DNA of 64,000 bases from Rhopalosiphum padi (lineage: Eukaryota > Arthropoda > Insecta > Hemiptera > Aphididae): assembly GCF_020882245.1 (NCBI RefSeq), contig NC_083597.1, positions 65,698,152 to 65,762,151 on the forward strand. Reading direction: 5' to 3'. Each line of letters opens with the position of its first letter. Position 1 is the first letter of the stretch. The translations under genes and the position numbers were made by a program. Below are positions 1 to 14,500 of this stretch, in pieces. Below the pieces are notes generated by a model. It worked only from the letters and a program-made list of their open reading frames with translations. It made no database searches and was not told where the DNA came from.

Positions 1-2109
1 TTCATTTATATTTCATCATAAAGTTATACATTTTAGCTATTAAATATAGTATATTGTTAATGGACGAATTTTAAAATATATTCCTGTATAAAATCTTGTA
101 AGGTTTGTAACGAATAGTTTTGTAATAGACTTACTTAAAATAATCATTCGAAAATACTAAAATACTAATGAACTTATTATTAAAAATAATTTAAATCGGG
201 AACGTCTTGTTCTAATTAATACAATGTTGGTGGTAAATCAAGGTTTAGCTTTAATAACACCACAAAAAAAAATTAATTGGATCAATTTTTGATTTCCTAT
301 ATTTTAACTCTTAAATTATATAATAGTAAGTATACCTAGTTATTTGGTTAAAAATGTTTTCATATAGTTACTTTTAATTTTATATAAATGAAACTAAAAG
401 GTATTTACATAGGTAGTATTATTAAATTAAATTATTTATGTATGTGTTTATATTAGAATATTGATTTTATACTTATAGACGAACATGTTTAAATTTACAA
501 ATAATTAAGTAGCAATTTAAGTATATAATATATAGTTGATAATATAACAATACCTCGTCAGTTAAAACAGCTAATTTTTAATATGCATTGATATATGATA
601 ATATTTCAAAATTTTATAACATTATCCTTGAATAAAGACGTACACACCAAATATGTATATAATGAATGTTAATATATTTTTCTGAACTGTTTTATGTAAT
701 TATATGAATCAATTTCGACTATTATGGAGTTATTGTTGTATCGTTTTATTGAATTGTGAGGAACATTACTTAGATATTAAATGTGTTACAAATACATTTT
801 TTTTATTAATTTACCGCTATGTGAAAATAAATTTATTTTTTAAGTTTTAACTTATTTGATCTGGAGTTTTTGACAATAATTATTACACAAAGATATTATC
901 TGGCATTTGCTATTTGCCAATTATTTAAACAGATAGCACAATAATCTAATATTTTAAACTTAGATTTAAAAAATGTAAACAGATAAAAATGACATTTGTA
1001 TACTAAAAATAGTATTTATTAAGATTATATTTACATATTGTATTTATTGGCTATTAAATTATGATTTACTAAAATACTAATTTTTTATATTATTTGATGT
1101 TTATCATCGGTATAATGGTTTATATTATTTCAGACAACCACGCTTGTGGCTATTACATACACTGTAACATACTTATCCCCCTTCTCCTATGAATCATAAT
1201 ATAGTTTTAGTTGTTTACTTTTAATTAATTAAAACTTAATAATTAGATAATTTAAATTTCAAATCTTCATTGTTGTAGTTACAAGTAATTATCATTTATC
1301 ACTTTGTAAAGTAAAATAGGAGGTTATTAATTAGTTATTAATGAAATATAAATTATAATCATGATTATAATTAATTTAATTAAATGCATAGTAAAATTTT
1401 TAAATGCAATTTTGGGTTTTTATACTGCAATAATGCAATAACTTTTGAGCCTCATTAATTACTATATTATAAACTTAGTTAAAAATTATAACTATACTAC
1501 ATTACTATTTATTTTAATTTTATATTTAAGTTATCAGACAAATATTATAGCTAATGTGAGAAAAATTAATGTATTCAATTTTTATAATTATTTTTTACAG
1601 TATAAAACTATAATTACTAAAGTTTTTCATTCACCACCAGACGTATTATTGATACGTCATTTGCACCCTGTCATTATTTAGATATGACTACACAGGGGAT
1701 TAAAAAAAAAAACCAGAACAATAACCTTTTCACATATAAGTAGTTACGTATATTAATATTATTATATGTTTTAATAAATTAATATTATAACAAATAATTT
1801 ACACACACACACATTTTAATACTTATTTTATATTTATCATAAGTCATAACATACCTAATATATACATGTATAATATGTGTGTACAAGTGTACAAGTGCAA
1901 ATACTGTTTGATCATGTCGACTAGCAGTCATTATATATATATATATATAATATTATAGGTGTATCGGTTGTTCCATTTTCAAATCTTGAAAATTATCTCA
2001 TGTCAGTAAATTAAATGAAAACCTAATTTGTATTTTTCGATTGTAAGATTTTTAAAACTAATTGTTTCAATATTTATCTCATTCAATATTAAATGTATTG
2101 CAACCATTT
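1..2109. other. AT-rich intergenic DNA, no gene seen
   Basis: No open frame with coding-like composition or paired splice sites was found. The longest frame (1445-1681, plus) is low-complexity, AT-driven and starts at a non-ATG codon. A short (TA)n run lies near 1933-1950. Nothing else could be assigned. Confidence 0.6.
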
Positions 2110-2895
2110 AACATTTTTGGGCATTTAGGAAATTACGGGCCCCAATTACAATTATTTTTTACATACATCTTTAACTTTACTAGCCAATAATTAAAATAAA
2201 CAGCTTTAATAATAACTAACTAATATTAATAAATACAATTATGTTAATTACATTTTTTCATTTATAAGAAAAATTAATGAATTATTATATTATTTTTAAT
2301 ATTTTTTTAAATGATTCTTAATGAACTACAAAAAAAAACTTGAAATAAATTGTAATTCTTAGTTAAAAAATCATTAGATTTTCAAATATTAACTCTTCTT
2401 ATTTTTTTCGTAGTAAACTCTTCAAGAATATCTTTGAAGTTTGTTTTTTGTAAAATGTCATTTTCTGTAGTCATAATGGCAAGTGAATTTAAACGTTCTT
2501 GAGTTATTGAAGATCGATACAATTTTTTAACAATTTCGTTGCCCAGTAGCATTGCTGACCATTAGACATCTATATCTTTTTTTGCAACGCACGACGGTTA
2601 TGTAATTACTTTCGTCACCGTCAACGTCGCTGCCAGATAATATATGATAAATATTATAAAGTACCTATTTACCACGACGACAAAATCCACAAAATAATTT
2701 TATTTTTATTACTGCATATAATACCTACAACTTAATATTTATATTTCATATTGACTTTTATCCCGTAAATTCGTAAATAAAATACAGATATTATTAAATA
2801 AAAAAAAAAAATGGTTTTCCGTTTTCACGGGCCCCCTTAAATGAGTGAGGCCCTAAGGCGGACGCCTACTCCGCCTAATGGGTAATCCGGCATTG
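2110..2895 (-). mobile_element. hAT-type DNA transposon relic
   Basis: The block is bounded by GC-rich ends unlike the surrounding AT-rich DNA. At about 2830-2895 there is a CCTAAGGCGGACGCC-type segment ending in TCCGGCATTG. At about 2118-2150 there is a segment containing ACGGGCCCC. Between them lies minus-strand coding for a hAT transposase C-terminus. GGGCCC blocks occur at both ends, but I could not match clean terminal inverted repeats or an 8-bp target duplication, so the boundaries are approximate and one end is probably truncated. The element reads on the minus strand. Class assignment rests on the transposase fragment, and the ends match repeats I recall from aphid genomes (inference). 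Confidence 0.55.
2382..2564 (-). pseudogene. hAT transposase C-terminal fragment (decayed)
   Basis: Reading leftwards on the minus strand, this frame encodes about 60 residues with the motif RSSITQERLNSLAIMTTEND, followed by FKDILEEF, and ends at a TGA at 2382-2384. A basic stretch ending in RSxxTQERLxxLAxxxxE is characteristic of the C-terminal dimerisation region of hAT transposases, including the ZMYM1-like and zf-BED classes common in aphids. The frame is closed upstream by a TAA, and the catalytic core is missing. The piece is therefore the surviving 3' end of a dead element. Its own stop codon is intact. Confidence 0.7.
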
Positions 2896-3547
2896 ATTGC
2901 AATAATAAATAAACCACAATAACTGTTGTCTCTCAAACAGTCTATTTGACTTGTTGCTCGAATTCTGAGAAATTTTGATCTCGAATGTGATGCCAGTGTA
3001 AGAAATTCTCAACAATACTACGAAACATAAAATTAAATGATTCAAACAATACATAACAGGTTGTGTAATAAATAAAATTTATATGCTAATTATTTCACTA
3101 TATAATATAAGGGGTCATATATATATATATATAAATATTTAAAATTAAACCACTTGTTTCAAACTATATAATTTAGAAAGTTTAATAGAATATGCCATTA
3201 TTAAAATAGATTATAGGTAACTGGACAAATTTATTTATTGATTTTATAAAGGTATGTAATTGTTTCTTTGAATCAATAATTGTTATTGATAGGTAAGTAG
3301 GTACTTACCAACTTTTTTTCACAGTTTTCACTGACGACAATTGATATTTCAATCTAATAATTAATTGGTCAGTAGCATTACATTTATGGGTACGTTTTTT
3401 TCTATTTCATTACTATGCTTTAGATAATTTAAAAATATTACCTATTCATTTTTAACTAAAATTATTTGATGTACTGTATTTAAATTTCTGTATTGAGTTA
3501 TGTTTAATCAATACATAATAATATATAGGTATATGAAAATTTCGTTG

Positions 3548-3577
3548 TTTTTCATTTTAAATATTTAAAATGAAAAA
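3548..3577. repeat. Perfect 30-bp palindrome
   Basis: The 30 bases are exactly self-complementary: arm TTTTTCATTTTAAAT followed directly by its reverse complement, with no spacer. The flanking bases do not continue the symmetry. No function is evident. It could form a cruciform or be a fused TIR remnant. Confidence 0.9.
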
Positions 3578-6500
3578 TATACTGTATAAACTATAAAGGT
3601 ATACTTTTATGTTTGAATAGAAAAAAGCATATACCACGGTGACTTATAATACTACGTACTATGAAAATTATGCCTAAGAACAAATAACCTAGTTATTATA
3701 AAAGTATATACTATATTGTATTAAAGTTTAAAATCACGATTTTTATAGTATTTTTTACTTTGAATATTATCATTATTTATGTCGTTGTTAGTAAATATAA
3801 ACTTACATATTTTATTGAAAATTATTTTCTAAAATAATATATTTATTTTAAAAGGCCTGTTAAATATATAATTGACATAAATGATTTGCATATTACGTTT
3901 CTACGGAGTCTGTTAGGTTAGTAGTACGGACTAGCTCATAATTGTTTAAATAGGACATTTTTTTTTTCGATAATCACGAAAATGTTAGACACTCGTAATA
4001 TATGTGTATTTTTTATTTTTTAATTATCTAGTAGCAAGACAGGAGCTCATAATTAACATTACTTTAGGTACATAACTTGAAAATGTAGCATTGTGAAGAA
4101 TTACAACCATATATAATTATTATAATATATATATAATATAAATATATATAATTATATCAAACAATTATAATTGAAAACCAACAAATAGAAATAATTATAA
4201 GTGAAGAAATATTAAACAAAAATAAACTAAGGAGATTAAGGATTTTAAATGATAAATGCATTTAGAACGGAAGAAAAAAGGGAAATAGTGAATCGATTAT
4301 TAGGTTTAAATGTTTAACAAATGGCGATAAAATTTTAGAAATAGATTTATAGTATAGGTAAATTTTGATTTTTCGTTGCTTATTCATACGATTTTATTTT
4401 GGGCTAAATGTGAGCATCTAGAACCTTGGGTCTATATTCGGGGACTTTTTTTTTGTCGAGTTAATATTATTGTTTAAAAATAGGTATATACTAGTAAGTT
4501 CATATATGGTTGTGGATAATTTTTAGCTTCATATGACATGACGGGCAACCTTTATAATATGTTTACGCGTTATTAATTTTTTTATGTATTAAATTTCTAA
4601 ACAATAATACGGAGATTTTATTTTCGTTAATATTAAACAATGTATAACATGGATAATATGTATAATATTATGGATAGCCGGAACGCAACATGCTGATATT
4701 ATGCACATGTATAGGTATGATTGATATGTGCCTCATAGTCCTTCGGAGTTCTGTGTCTAGACACATTGAAAACACATACAACTACACAAGTCTTCGTGGC
4801 TTATAATGTTAGTTTTTATAATGTTTATAATGTTAGCATGTTAGTAAACAATTATATATGAAATCGATTGGGTCGCGTGACAACATTCTACTCATGCGTT
4901 TTGTCTCTTTTATTTCAATTTGGTCCGGATTACACCTCTTGGGTCCGTAGATAATCTAATTAAAACATACAAGCACCTATAGTGTATTAGTGTACTACAG
5001 TGCTAGGACGAAAAATAAAAAAAATAACCAAACATATTGCACAAAAAAAAATATATATATATTTATATCCATTACTACAACGGGGCCGTTCTGGATCAAA
5101 GCGCGTAACAATAAGTGCTGTCCACTTTTTTTCTTTAAATTATCATAATCATACCCAAACCCGAGACGGGTAAGAGACACGAAAGTACGGCAGTTGTTGA
5201 TTTCTTCGATACCGACTAGATGTAATTAGACTCAAAGAAATCGCAATGTCAACTGACATTGACGTATACACAAAAACAACTATATGAGAGCGAATTATCT
5301 AAATATCTCGCTACAGTGACAACGGTACACTAATTATATTATATTTTATCGTGGACATGTTTGGCGCAATAATTTGTTAGGTGTGAGGACAACGGAAATA
5401 ACCTTAATGATTCGATGAATAAAAACACCTAATGAGTTTTGCGAGTGTGATAGATATCTGTAGTAGTTACCTCGGTATAGCGTATAAATACAATTAATAA
5501 TCGAGATGCTATCGTTCAGTGCATATTGTACGTATCTATTAATAATGTAATAATAAATACTGATGTAAATTTACACATTATTTAACTAACATTATACGAA
5601 AAAAGTTTTTGACATTTTTATACAATTCAAATAATTACAAACCCATAAGAGTTACAATTTTAGCTACAAATAATTTAATAAATAATTATAATCTTATTAT
5701 TTTCAATATTTTTTAACAGAACTGCATTTTTATAAGTGTATATTATAAAATTGTTAGGTTTAATGCAAGGTTAGTTCGGTTTTTAGATTATTCCTTTAAA
5801 AAAAATATATATATATTAATCGTGATCCATGGAAAAATTCATAGATAATTCTAGGAAATATCTAGGAAAGATCTGTTAAATCCTAGCGAAAATTAAAAAT
5901 TATCTTATAATATTTTAGTATCTATTCATAAAGCATGTTTAAATATAATACTTTGGAAAAATGTTATTAAAAATGTAAGTAGTAATCATGAGCTTAATTT
6001 TTTTTATACAAGAGAGTTTTGTTTTATTAAAATATATATACCTGTAGATAATCACACTTAACAAACATTTTTTTGTAATTAAACAAAAATGGATATTTAT
6101 ACAAAGACGATTTTTACTTTAGTTTTAAATACTTTTATGAACATTTAATTATTCCAAGAGTTTCAAAGTATTATGTTAGAAACGTGGCCAGCTCTTTTTA
6201 CTGTATAACAACCTTGATTTTATAGTTTATCTTTTTTTCCAAAACAAGCATATATTTGTTAGGTGGCTTAAATTTTAATGCTACAATAAATTTTTTTTAA
6301 TAACTCGTTACAGATACTCGACCATAAGTACTGAGTTTCAAATATTATATTTGTGAGTGGTGTTTAGAGTTTTTTGAAATTAAGTATTGAAATATCAATT
6401 AACTATAAATACCTATTTAAGTCTCTAGTTGTTATAATTCGTACAACCATACATATAGTAAAATTCTGACTATCCGCCATTCTCTCATCCGTCAACTTCT

Positions 6501-9500
6501 ATTATACGCCACCCACTGTCATAATAATATTGTATATTATAAAAAGAATATTGCGCGTGTATCATGGGTATACATGTACTGTATTTGTAGAAAAATAAAT
6601 AAACTTATCTATGTAATAAGCACAGAATTCATATAAACAAACTAAAATAACTTATTTTTTCAAATTATTTTAGTTTATCATCATATATACTAATACATAT
6701 AATATTAAAATTAATATAGGTATAATAATTATAAATATAAAAATGAATTTTTTATTTTATCCGTTTAATTCAATTATTTGTCACTCTCTCTTGGACTCAT
6801 TTAAAGAAAGTTAATCGAGGTTTTACTGTAGTATATTATTTTGATACCTAAATATGCTTTATTCTTAATAGTTTGTTCTATTGAATGAATTTATTATTAT
6901 TTATTTAAGTATAACATGATAATAAAACTAATATTTTGATAAAATGTTAATATAAGTAGCGCTAATGATTAATGTCCTATAGTTATCGAAGCTCGTTTTA
7001 ATATGATGTTATATGCATTATAAAATATAATATAGATATATTTCAATAAAATACGTTAGTTATATTTTATTTTTCGAATATCTGTTATTTTGTGTTTCAG
7101 TAATAATAAAAATAATAATTTGAAAATATTATCTAAAAACAGTCGAAAAATTGGAATATTTTTCGAGCAAGTTGTAATTTCTTATGTAATTATGTACAAT
7201 AATACTAACAGCAATATATACGTATAATGTATATCATATTATACAGAAGTATGTACAAAAAAATAAAAGTAATTCCACTTGTATGTTTGATTCGTATTAT
7301 GTATTATTGTTAATATATTATATTATATATACTTAAAATTAAAAACACGATAATACATGTTTAATCCGCTTAGATTTACGTAACGGTATAAAACGTTTTC
7401 TCGCACTCATTAGATCCAGCAGATATATATAATACATAACCGTGAAAGCGGCCTTAGAAAAAAATCCTATTGTGTTCATATAAAAACGTTTATATTCATT
7501 GTGGCGCTAAGTGACAAAGTGTCATATTAATTATTATTTAGTTTTTAACGCAAAGAAAATATGTAAAACGGATATTTTTATGGGGAGGGTATATGCACGA
7601 TTATCATTGCAGATGTACTATAACTGATATGTCGTAAGACTGACCTAAGTATATATTAGTTACAAGTTCTGACTGAAGTTATCCAATTTTTTGATTATAT
7701 CATTGATTATATATAAATATAATAATAATAATATTAATGAAAAATGTTTGTAATTAAACGAAGCCTTCATTACCATTTTATAAAATGAGAAATAAATTCA
7801 CTTATACAGTAGACATAATTTAGATATAAATGTTTTTTTCATGACCTATATGCATTATATTACATATATAGCTCAGGGAATTTATTTACTTATATGTATA
7901 TAGCCACCTAAATGAATTTTTTTTACAAAAAGCATTAATGTGCGATGGACTCTTTATTTAATGTATTATAGAAGTCTGTAGTGTATAATTATCGCAAGGT
8001 ACATTATAGTAGCTATCGTATTTTTCGCCATAATATCTATGAAACCATCCTCCTATCCCCATATAATTTGGCTTTTAAGCTTGTGCATTAAACAAATGTG
8101 GTTATAAATTGTTCGTGATAAAATAGCGACAGGTTATATTTTCAGATTAATCAACCATATGGATTAATGATGAAATTTCTATTAATATTAAATAAACAGC
8201 TATTTTCAGTTTTATGAACTATTTAAATGTCTAGGTTTGATTTTTAATTAATGAAATAGATTTGATATAAAAACGATTTCTGTTGATGATATATAAAATT
8301 CAACCTAACATCCATAATAAATTATTCTAATTTAATCGAAAATATAATGAAAATATATGTACATATATGTCAAATTTAGTCTTACTTTGATGTAAATAAC
8401 AAATTGACTAATTGATTCATTTACAAATGGGAAGATTGAGTTTCAATATGTAGAAGAATGTTCAATTAATAGTTAATAATAAATGCTGTACTTACCTATA
8501 CTTAGAACAAAATAATAGTGTATTACAAAACCACAATCTTTAGTTCTCGTTCTGTTAATAGAATCTATAAAATTAAATAAAAATAAAAATGTAGAATCAT
8601 TTTAAAACTAAAGAATATTCTTAAAATATATACAATATTATCGTTTTGTAATAAAATATTAAAAATTACGATAGGAAATAATAATGTAAGCATTTTTCTA
8701 AAAGTATTATTAAAATAAAAGTTATTTGTATTGTTTAATCTTATAAAACACATTTCGAAATTTCTATTAAGTATAAAGTAGGTGTTGTATGATTATGTAA
8801 TCGCTTATTGTTATGTAATTTTATTTTGAGTTCAAAATATTACACTTAAATACAATATTCAAGATATCAAGTTTTTTAGTAACTAATAATCAATTTGAGT
8901 AAAAACATTTTGTAGTAATATTATAGTATTGCTACACCTAAGGAAATAGCAGGGTACCTATACATTGCTTGAAAAAATTTTTAACACTAATAAATAGTTA
9001 TAATACCACCAATGACCGAAAAAACATAATGTATGTTAATTTAAATTCGATTGAACAATTATAATTTTACAATAATTAAATTTACACTTAAAAATAATAT
9101 CTTTAGCTGTAATTATTGTAAAAGTTGATTTACCAAGTATACTTAAATTTTCTTGAATCCTATTTGAATAATAATAATAAGCAAATTATATGTAACATTT
9201 ATTATTATTATTTTTTAATTATATTTTGACACGAAGAATAATATTGAAGTATACCAAATATTAATTTTGTAAATGGCTAAATTATAATAACACGAATGTA
9301 TACGGATTATTAGTGAATACTGAAATTCCCACAATTATGCGGAAATATTTGTATCTTAGTGTTCGTTGAAGAACAGAAAATAATCTATTTATTTACCTAT
9401 ATTTTTCAAACCTAACTTAGATTTTTAGTTGCGTTGCGTCAATTATATAAGTATGCTAAAAATATTTACAAAGGCACCTATCTAATAATAGTAATTGGTG

Positions 9501-10384
9501 TATCCATCATTATATGTATTGTGTAATATATTATTTACTTTTTGGTTTTTGCCAAATTATACGATCACCACGTCATATTAGCTATCTTTTGTAATAGTTA
9601 TTTTAAGTTTTAACCATATACTCAACACGTTTTCTAAAAATGACATATTTTTACAAACGACGAAATATTATATCTTGTAAATATAACAATGACTGTGATA
9701 GTTTTATTTTGAAAAGATTTATATTTAATTGAACAATAAATTATCGCCAATAACACAAATTATTGATTAATTAATGTTAATAAAAATTAAACACCGCTTA
9801 TACCATTTTTTAACAAATAATTTATAATACTAGTGATACTAAAAATGAATAATGATATACTCTAGAAGTATTCGAATGGTTAAATTTCCAGCAACTCATC
9901 TCGAAAAATACTTAGAATCAAAATATATGATAGGTACCTTTAATTTTTACAAGATATAATAGTTATCTAAGTATATGTTATAACTTTTAATGGTTTAAAA
10001 AAGTTTAATATTAGATACTTATAAATCAAAATTTTAGTCTTTCTAATATTCTAATTCTGAATGCGAAATGCATACCGGTGACCGCTATTGAGAATATAAA
10101 TTGAATAACATAACTGTAATGATTAAAAAATAGAAATAGAAATGACATTTGTTGGGGTGGTTATAATGGATAATTATTATATTTATAGAAACTTTAGTCG
10201 TCAATCAATAATTTTGATTTTATTATTTTATCACCCAAAATGAGAACAGTAAGTTTACACTTTATTATAAAATTATAAAATATAAAATAAAGGCACCATA
10301 CGGATTTACTAAAAAATAATACATAAATTAAATTTTAATAAATAATTTACCTTTAATACTTTCAAATTTAATATGTAAATCTTT

Positions 10385-10406
10385 AAAAAAAAAAAAAAAA
10401 AAAAAA
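10385..10406 (+). repeat. A22 homopolymer
   Basis: An uninterrupted run of 22 A. It adjoins the minus-strand RT relic but has the wrong orientation for that element's poly(A) tail, which would read as T here. It probably marks a separate event. Confidence 0.9.
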
Positions 10407-10439
10407 TTGGTACATTATTATAGCGATTATAGCGATACT

Positions 10440-11400
10440 AATAAATGAACGATAATTTTTTGTTGTTAAAAGCTTTAACTTTATAGTTTATCCTTTTTAG
10501 GACTCTGGACAGAGTTCAGATTTACCGTTAATTAATTTATATATAAAAGCTATTTCATTGAGTAACTGTGTTAAGGTCAACAACTTAAAATCAATTTTTG
10601 ACTGGGTGATATGCAATCTCAGAAAACAATGTTGAATTTTTTGAGTTGGTCAACTACAATTTTTTGTTTAGAGTTCCGAATTACAAACGAAAATTTCAAT
10701 ATTCACCTTAGAAAAGATCAATATAACACTTTAAACCCATTTAATGCCTTTAAATTTTGAGCAGTTGCATTTTAAAAAGTCAATAGCTGATAGAGATTTG
10801 CTGTAAATAGTATCAATAAAATCATTGAATGTCAAATCGGATGATAACACAACGCCTAAATCATGCACAGATGCACAGTAGAAGAAGTTTGTGATTTAAA
10901 ACAATGATTTTGTATGATTGTCGAAGGTTTATTTCCGCGACGATTAAATGAGGCCCATTTACATCATTTGGAAGGATTTAGTGAAATATTATTTCGAACA
11001 TACTATTATATAACTCATCCAGATTTCTATGCAACTGACTTTAATCAATAATCGAATTAACTGGAAGATAGATTTTCAGGTCATCGACAAATAGACATTT
11101 ACATGATTTGAAGGTAGCGCCAATATCATTAATGAATGTGATAACAGAATTTGAGATTATTGACCACCACTTGATACACAATAAATGAAGTAATTTACTT
11201 ATATAATAAATATTGTTCAGTTTAATACAGAATCAAAATTACCTTTTGAACAAGACTTTTATGAGACCTGTATACATTGTGTCTATACTCTACTACCACA
11301 ACTTGATGATATATATTAAATATGAGTAGAATACGATTAAGTTTGTTTGTGTAGATTTAGATTTATTAAAATCATGCTGTTGTTTTACCTAAGTGTTCAT
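10440..11400 (-). pseudogene. Non-LTR (jockey-like) reverse transcriptase relic
   Basis: Minus-strand translation in shifting frames gives the RT landmarks in the right order. First comes QQHDFNKSKSTQTNL (family form QHGFRxxRSTxTNL) near 11,380-11,335. Next is a degenerate YTGLIKVLFKR (YTDxSKAFDRV) near 11,280. A damaged GVPQG region near 11,178 is followed by FINDIGATFKSCKCLFVDDL (FINDI...FADDL, the catalytic box) near 11,145-11,085. Then VHDLGVVLSSDLTFNDFIDT (DLGVxLxxDLxFxxHI) appears near 10,870-10,800, and finally FIYKLINGKSELCPES near 10,540-10,490. Stops and frameshifts lie between these blocks, so it is inactive. The endonuclease/ORF1 half and the 3' tail are absent. The order and spacing match jockey/R1-type LINEs. 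Confidence 0.8.
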
Positions 11401-11502
11401 AAACGATTAATATGACTTTGGCTCAATAATAATTTATGTTCATAATTGAGTGAGAAAACGACTGTAACACCACCCTACCAAAAGTTATAGCAGTGAATAG
11501 AC

Positions 11503-11533
<31 letters not shown>

Positions 11534-14500
11534 TGCTGAGTATATAATGTCATATCGGCTTAATATCTGCAATACATTAAATTAATTATTTTAATACATG
11601 TATTAACAATTTATGCGAAACTCTAAATATTGTATGTATACTATTGAACACATTCAAAGTTATCTAAGACACAAATTCATACCGAAAAACAACTAACATA
11701 ATGCAACAGTTATCTTTCTATTCATTACGAGGCATCACTAAAACCGAATGCGGTCACTGTTTGTATAAGATATGATACCGTTAAGTTGTGATGACGTAGG
11801 TATGTATGTCTATAATTGTATAGGTACATACATTTTGCACAATGTACCTTTAAGTGCGAACACCTATAACCAATGACCAGACAAAGACACATTTGTAATA
11901 ATTGTATTTTAATATAGGAGCGAAGGTATTACGTTTGTTCGAAAAACCTAATGATAACATAATATAAATTCAAACATGCAACAAGTCTACAGGGTTATTT
12001 TTTTGCGAATCCATTGACTATACATTTTTATATACATGCCATGATATAAGTATATATAAGAGTGTTCATTGAGTATTTATAATCTATATGAAGAATACAA
12101 TGAGCGAATTTGAACATATTATTATGTTAGTAATTGTGATAGCACAAAAGAAGACTTTTAAAACCTCATTACTAAAAGTGGGAATGTGGGTACCGCTCTG
12201 TTATATGCAGTGATCGAGTGGACTATACTGTGATAGATGTGCTGAATTTGAATTAAATAATATATTATGAACGTTTCCGAGCAAAGATGGCCAATCATCC
12301 AGTATTACTGAATTTATATTTCATGTTATATTTTTTGTGCTATTAGGTAAAGTAATTTATTTTATAAATAGTAATACAGTAGGTTGAATTCATTTTTCCT
12401 AAAAACATTGCAATTAAAAATATCATTGCGCGTATAAAATATAATAATATACGAAAAAGTTTTATGTCCCCCCCCTCCCCCGAATAATTATTTGAACTAT
12501 AACAAATTAACGAATATCATCGTTATACATAATTTAAATATTATGTATAATTACGTCCAAATTTGAACCTAAAATGTCTATAAAACATTTTATGCATGTA
12601 TATTTTTTTTAGATTTTTTGGTTTCAACATAAACTAAACTACTTATGAAAAGAGCTTTAAGTGGGGAAAAATCCCAGGAGGACTAATGTATCCATATAGT
12701 TTTAAACGTTCTATAATATATCATTTTATATATAATTTATAATGCATAAAGTATATGTAATGTATAAACAGTGATTGTGTAACGTACTCATCCGACTTTT
12801 AACCCTAAATAATGTTAAAATTTGTAATTTATTTCACGAAAAATTTAAATAACAAATAATACTACATTTTTAAGAATAGCTTATGTTTTATACAAATTTA
12901 ATAATTTGAAAGAAAATATTTCTTCTCATAGTAAAAAGTTGAAAGTAGTGGTAGTTATTTAATAAATTTATAGAAATCACAGACAAAAAAGACAAAAAAT
13001 ATTTATATCATAAAAAGTTCTAATATTAATTAAAGATAATTTTACATAAATACGATTTAATTTACCTGTTGGCAGTAACTTATTTTAAACAAATTATTTA
13101 AATAACTAAATACGAGTACTTAATACTAAAAACTAAACATTACACCACAATTATTTTTACACATATATTAGATAGTCCATAATTTGTATTAAATAGATTT
13201 GATAAAAATATAGTAAATTTATAAAAATAAATAAACAAAAATCAATATTTAATCTCAACAGAATTTTGAATATATTGACTAATGTTTGGTTATAATTGGA
13301 GCGTTCCGGCGTACCTTAAGAATGATTTGTTAAAGGTGATGCGTTTTAACCGATATTAGAAGTGGGGTGACTGAGATCCCTTTGTGCTTCCTTCACATTA
13401 ACCCCCGCTGCTAATGAAGAACTTTGTACTCGATTTTTAAAGACATAATAAAATTGCAAATTTTATAAATTTTCAACTGCAAAACAACTTTAATTTTATC
13501 AAAATTTGAATTGTACATGTGTAATTTAAATATTTTTATATATCTGTAAGAAAACCTATGTGTATGGAATCTCGGATTACATTTGTATGAATTTTAATCC
13601 AGAAAATATTTTTTTATTGACGTATATGTAGAGAAAAACTAAAAAAATATCAACAATTTCTCATGTCTATAAATAGTTCAAAAAGATTCAAATATTTTGA
13701 AAATTATAAGTACTAGATTTATAATTTGTTTTTGAATTACAATGATATAATAAAATTATTTTTACGAGTGAATATATAATGTCATAAAATAATTAGATAC
13801 TGGGAATTTTTACTATTATGTCACCTTCTTCCTTCAAAATTACTAATTAAATAATTTTCTTCCAGAAACCACTTCAATTTTTAAAAACTGAAGCATTTTA
13901 TCAACAACTTATCGTTTTTACAGTGATTACAGATACTTAAAAACAAAACATATCTATATCGTTGTAAAATCAATTTATTATTCATTGTTCTGCTCAAAAA
14001 ATACTATTTAAAAAATACTTTTCATTCATTATGTAGATAAATATCTTGTATTTTTATACTATAGGTACTTATTAATTTAAAAACATTGAAGTCACTGCGA
14101 TGAAAGATTAGATTAATTCGCATTATAAAATGTTTTAAACCGTGTAAACATTTTTTTTCAAATTTACAAAAAATAGTTGGCTAAATGAACGCAGCGTGTA
14201 TTAACGGATCACATTGTGTGTGTTTGTGTGTGTATTATTATGTATATATTATACCAGTCTAGGCGCGTAAGTCAGCTCTGAACAAAGTGTCAGAAATCGA
14301 TTTGTTTTTGTCACTCTACCTGCGGGGCCGCGCCTAAATACCTATTCTTTACGGAATAATTCGTTTCGAGTGTAGTGCTGCTACCTTGACTTATAAATTT
14401 TAGCCGTCTGCTTAAAGAGACCATAATACAGTCTTCAAATGTAAATTGCCTCCATATTGTAACACGTTGTTCTAAATAGACTATAATAAAGTATATAATA

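Larger units (their letters stand above)
2896..10439. other. AT-rich intergenic DNA, no gene seen
   Basis: About 7.5 kb of very AT-rich sequence without a supportable exon. Short frames here (for example minus 4995-5180 and minus 8565-8753) lack splice context and look random. It contains (TA)n tracts near 3120 and 5050, a perfect 30-bp palindrome at 3548 and an A22 tract at its right edge. Confidence 0.55.
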
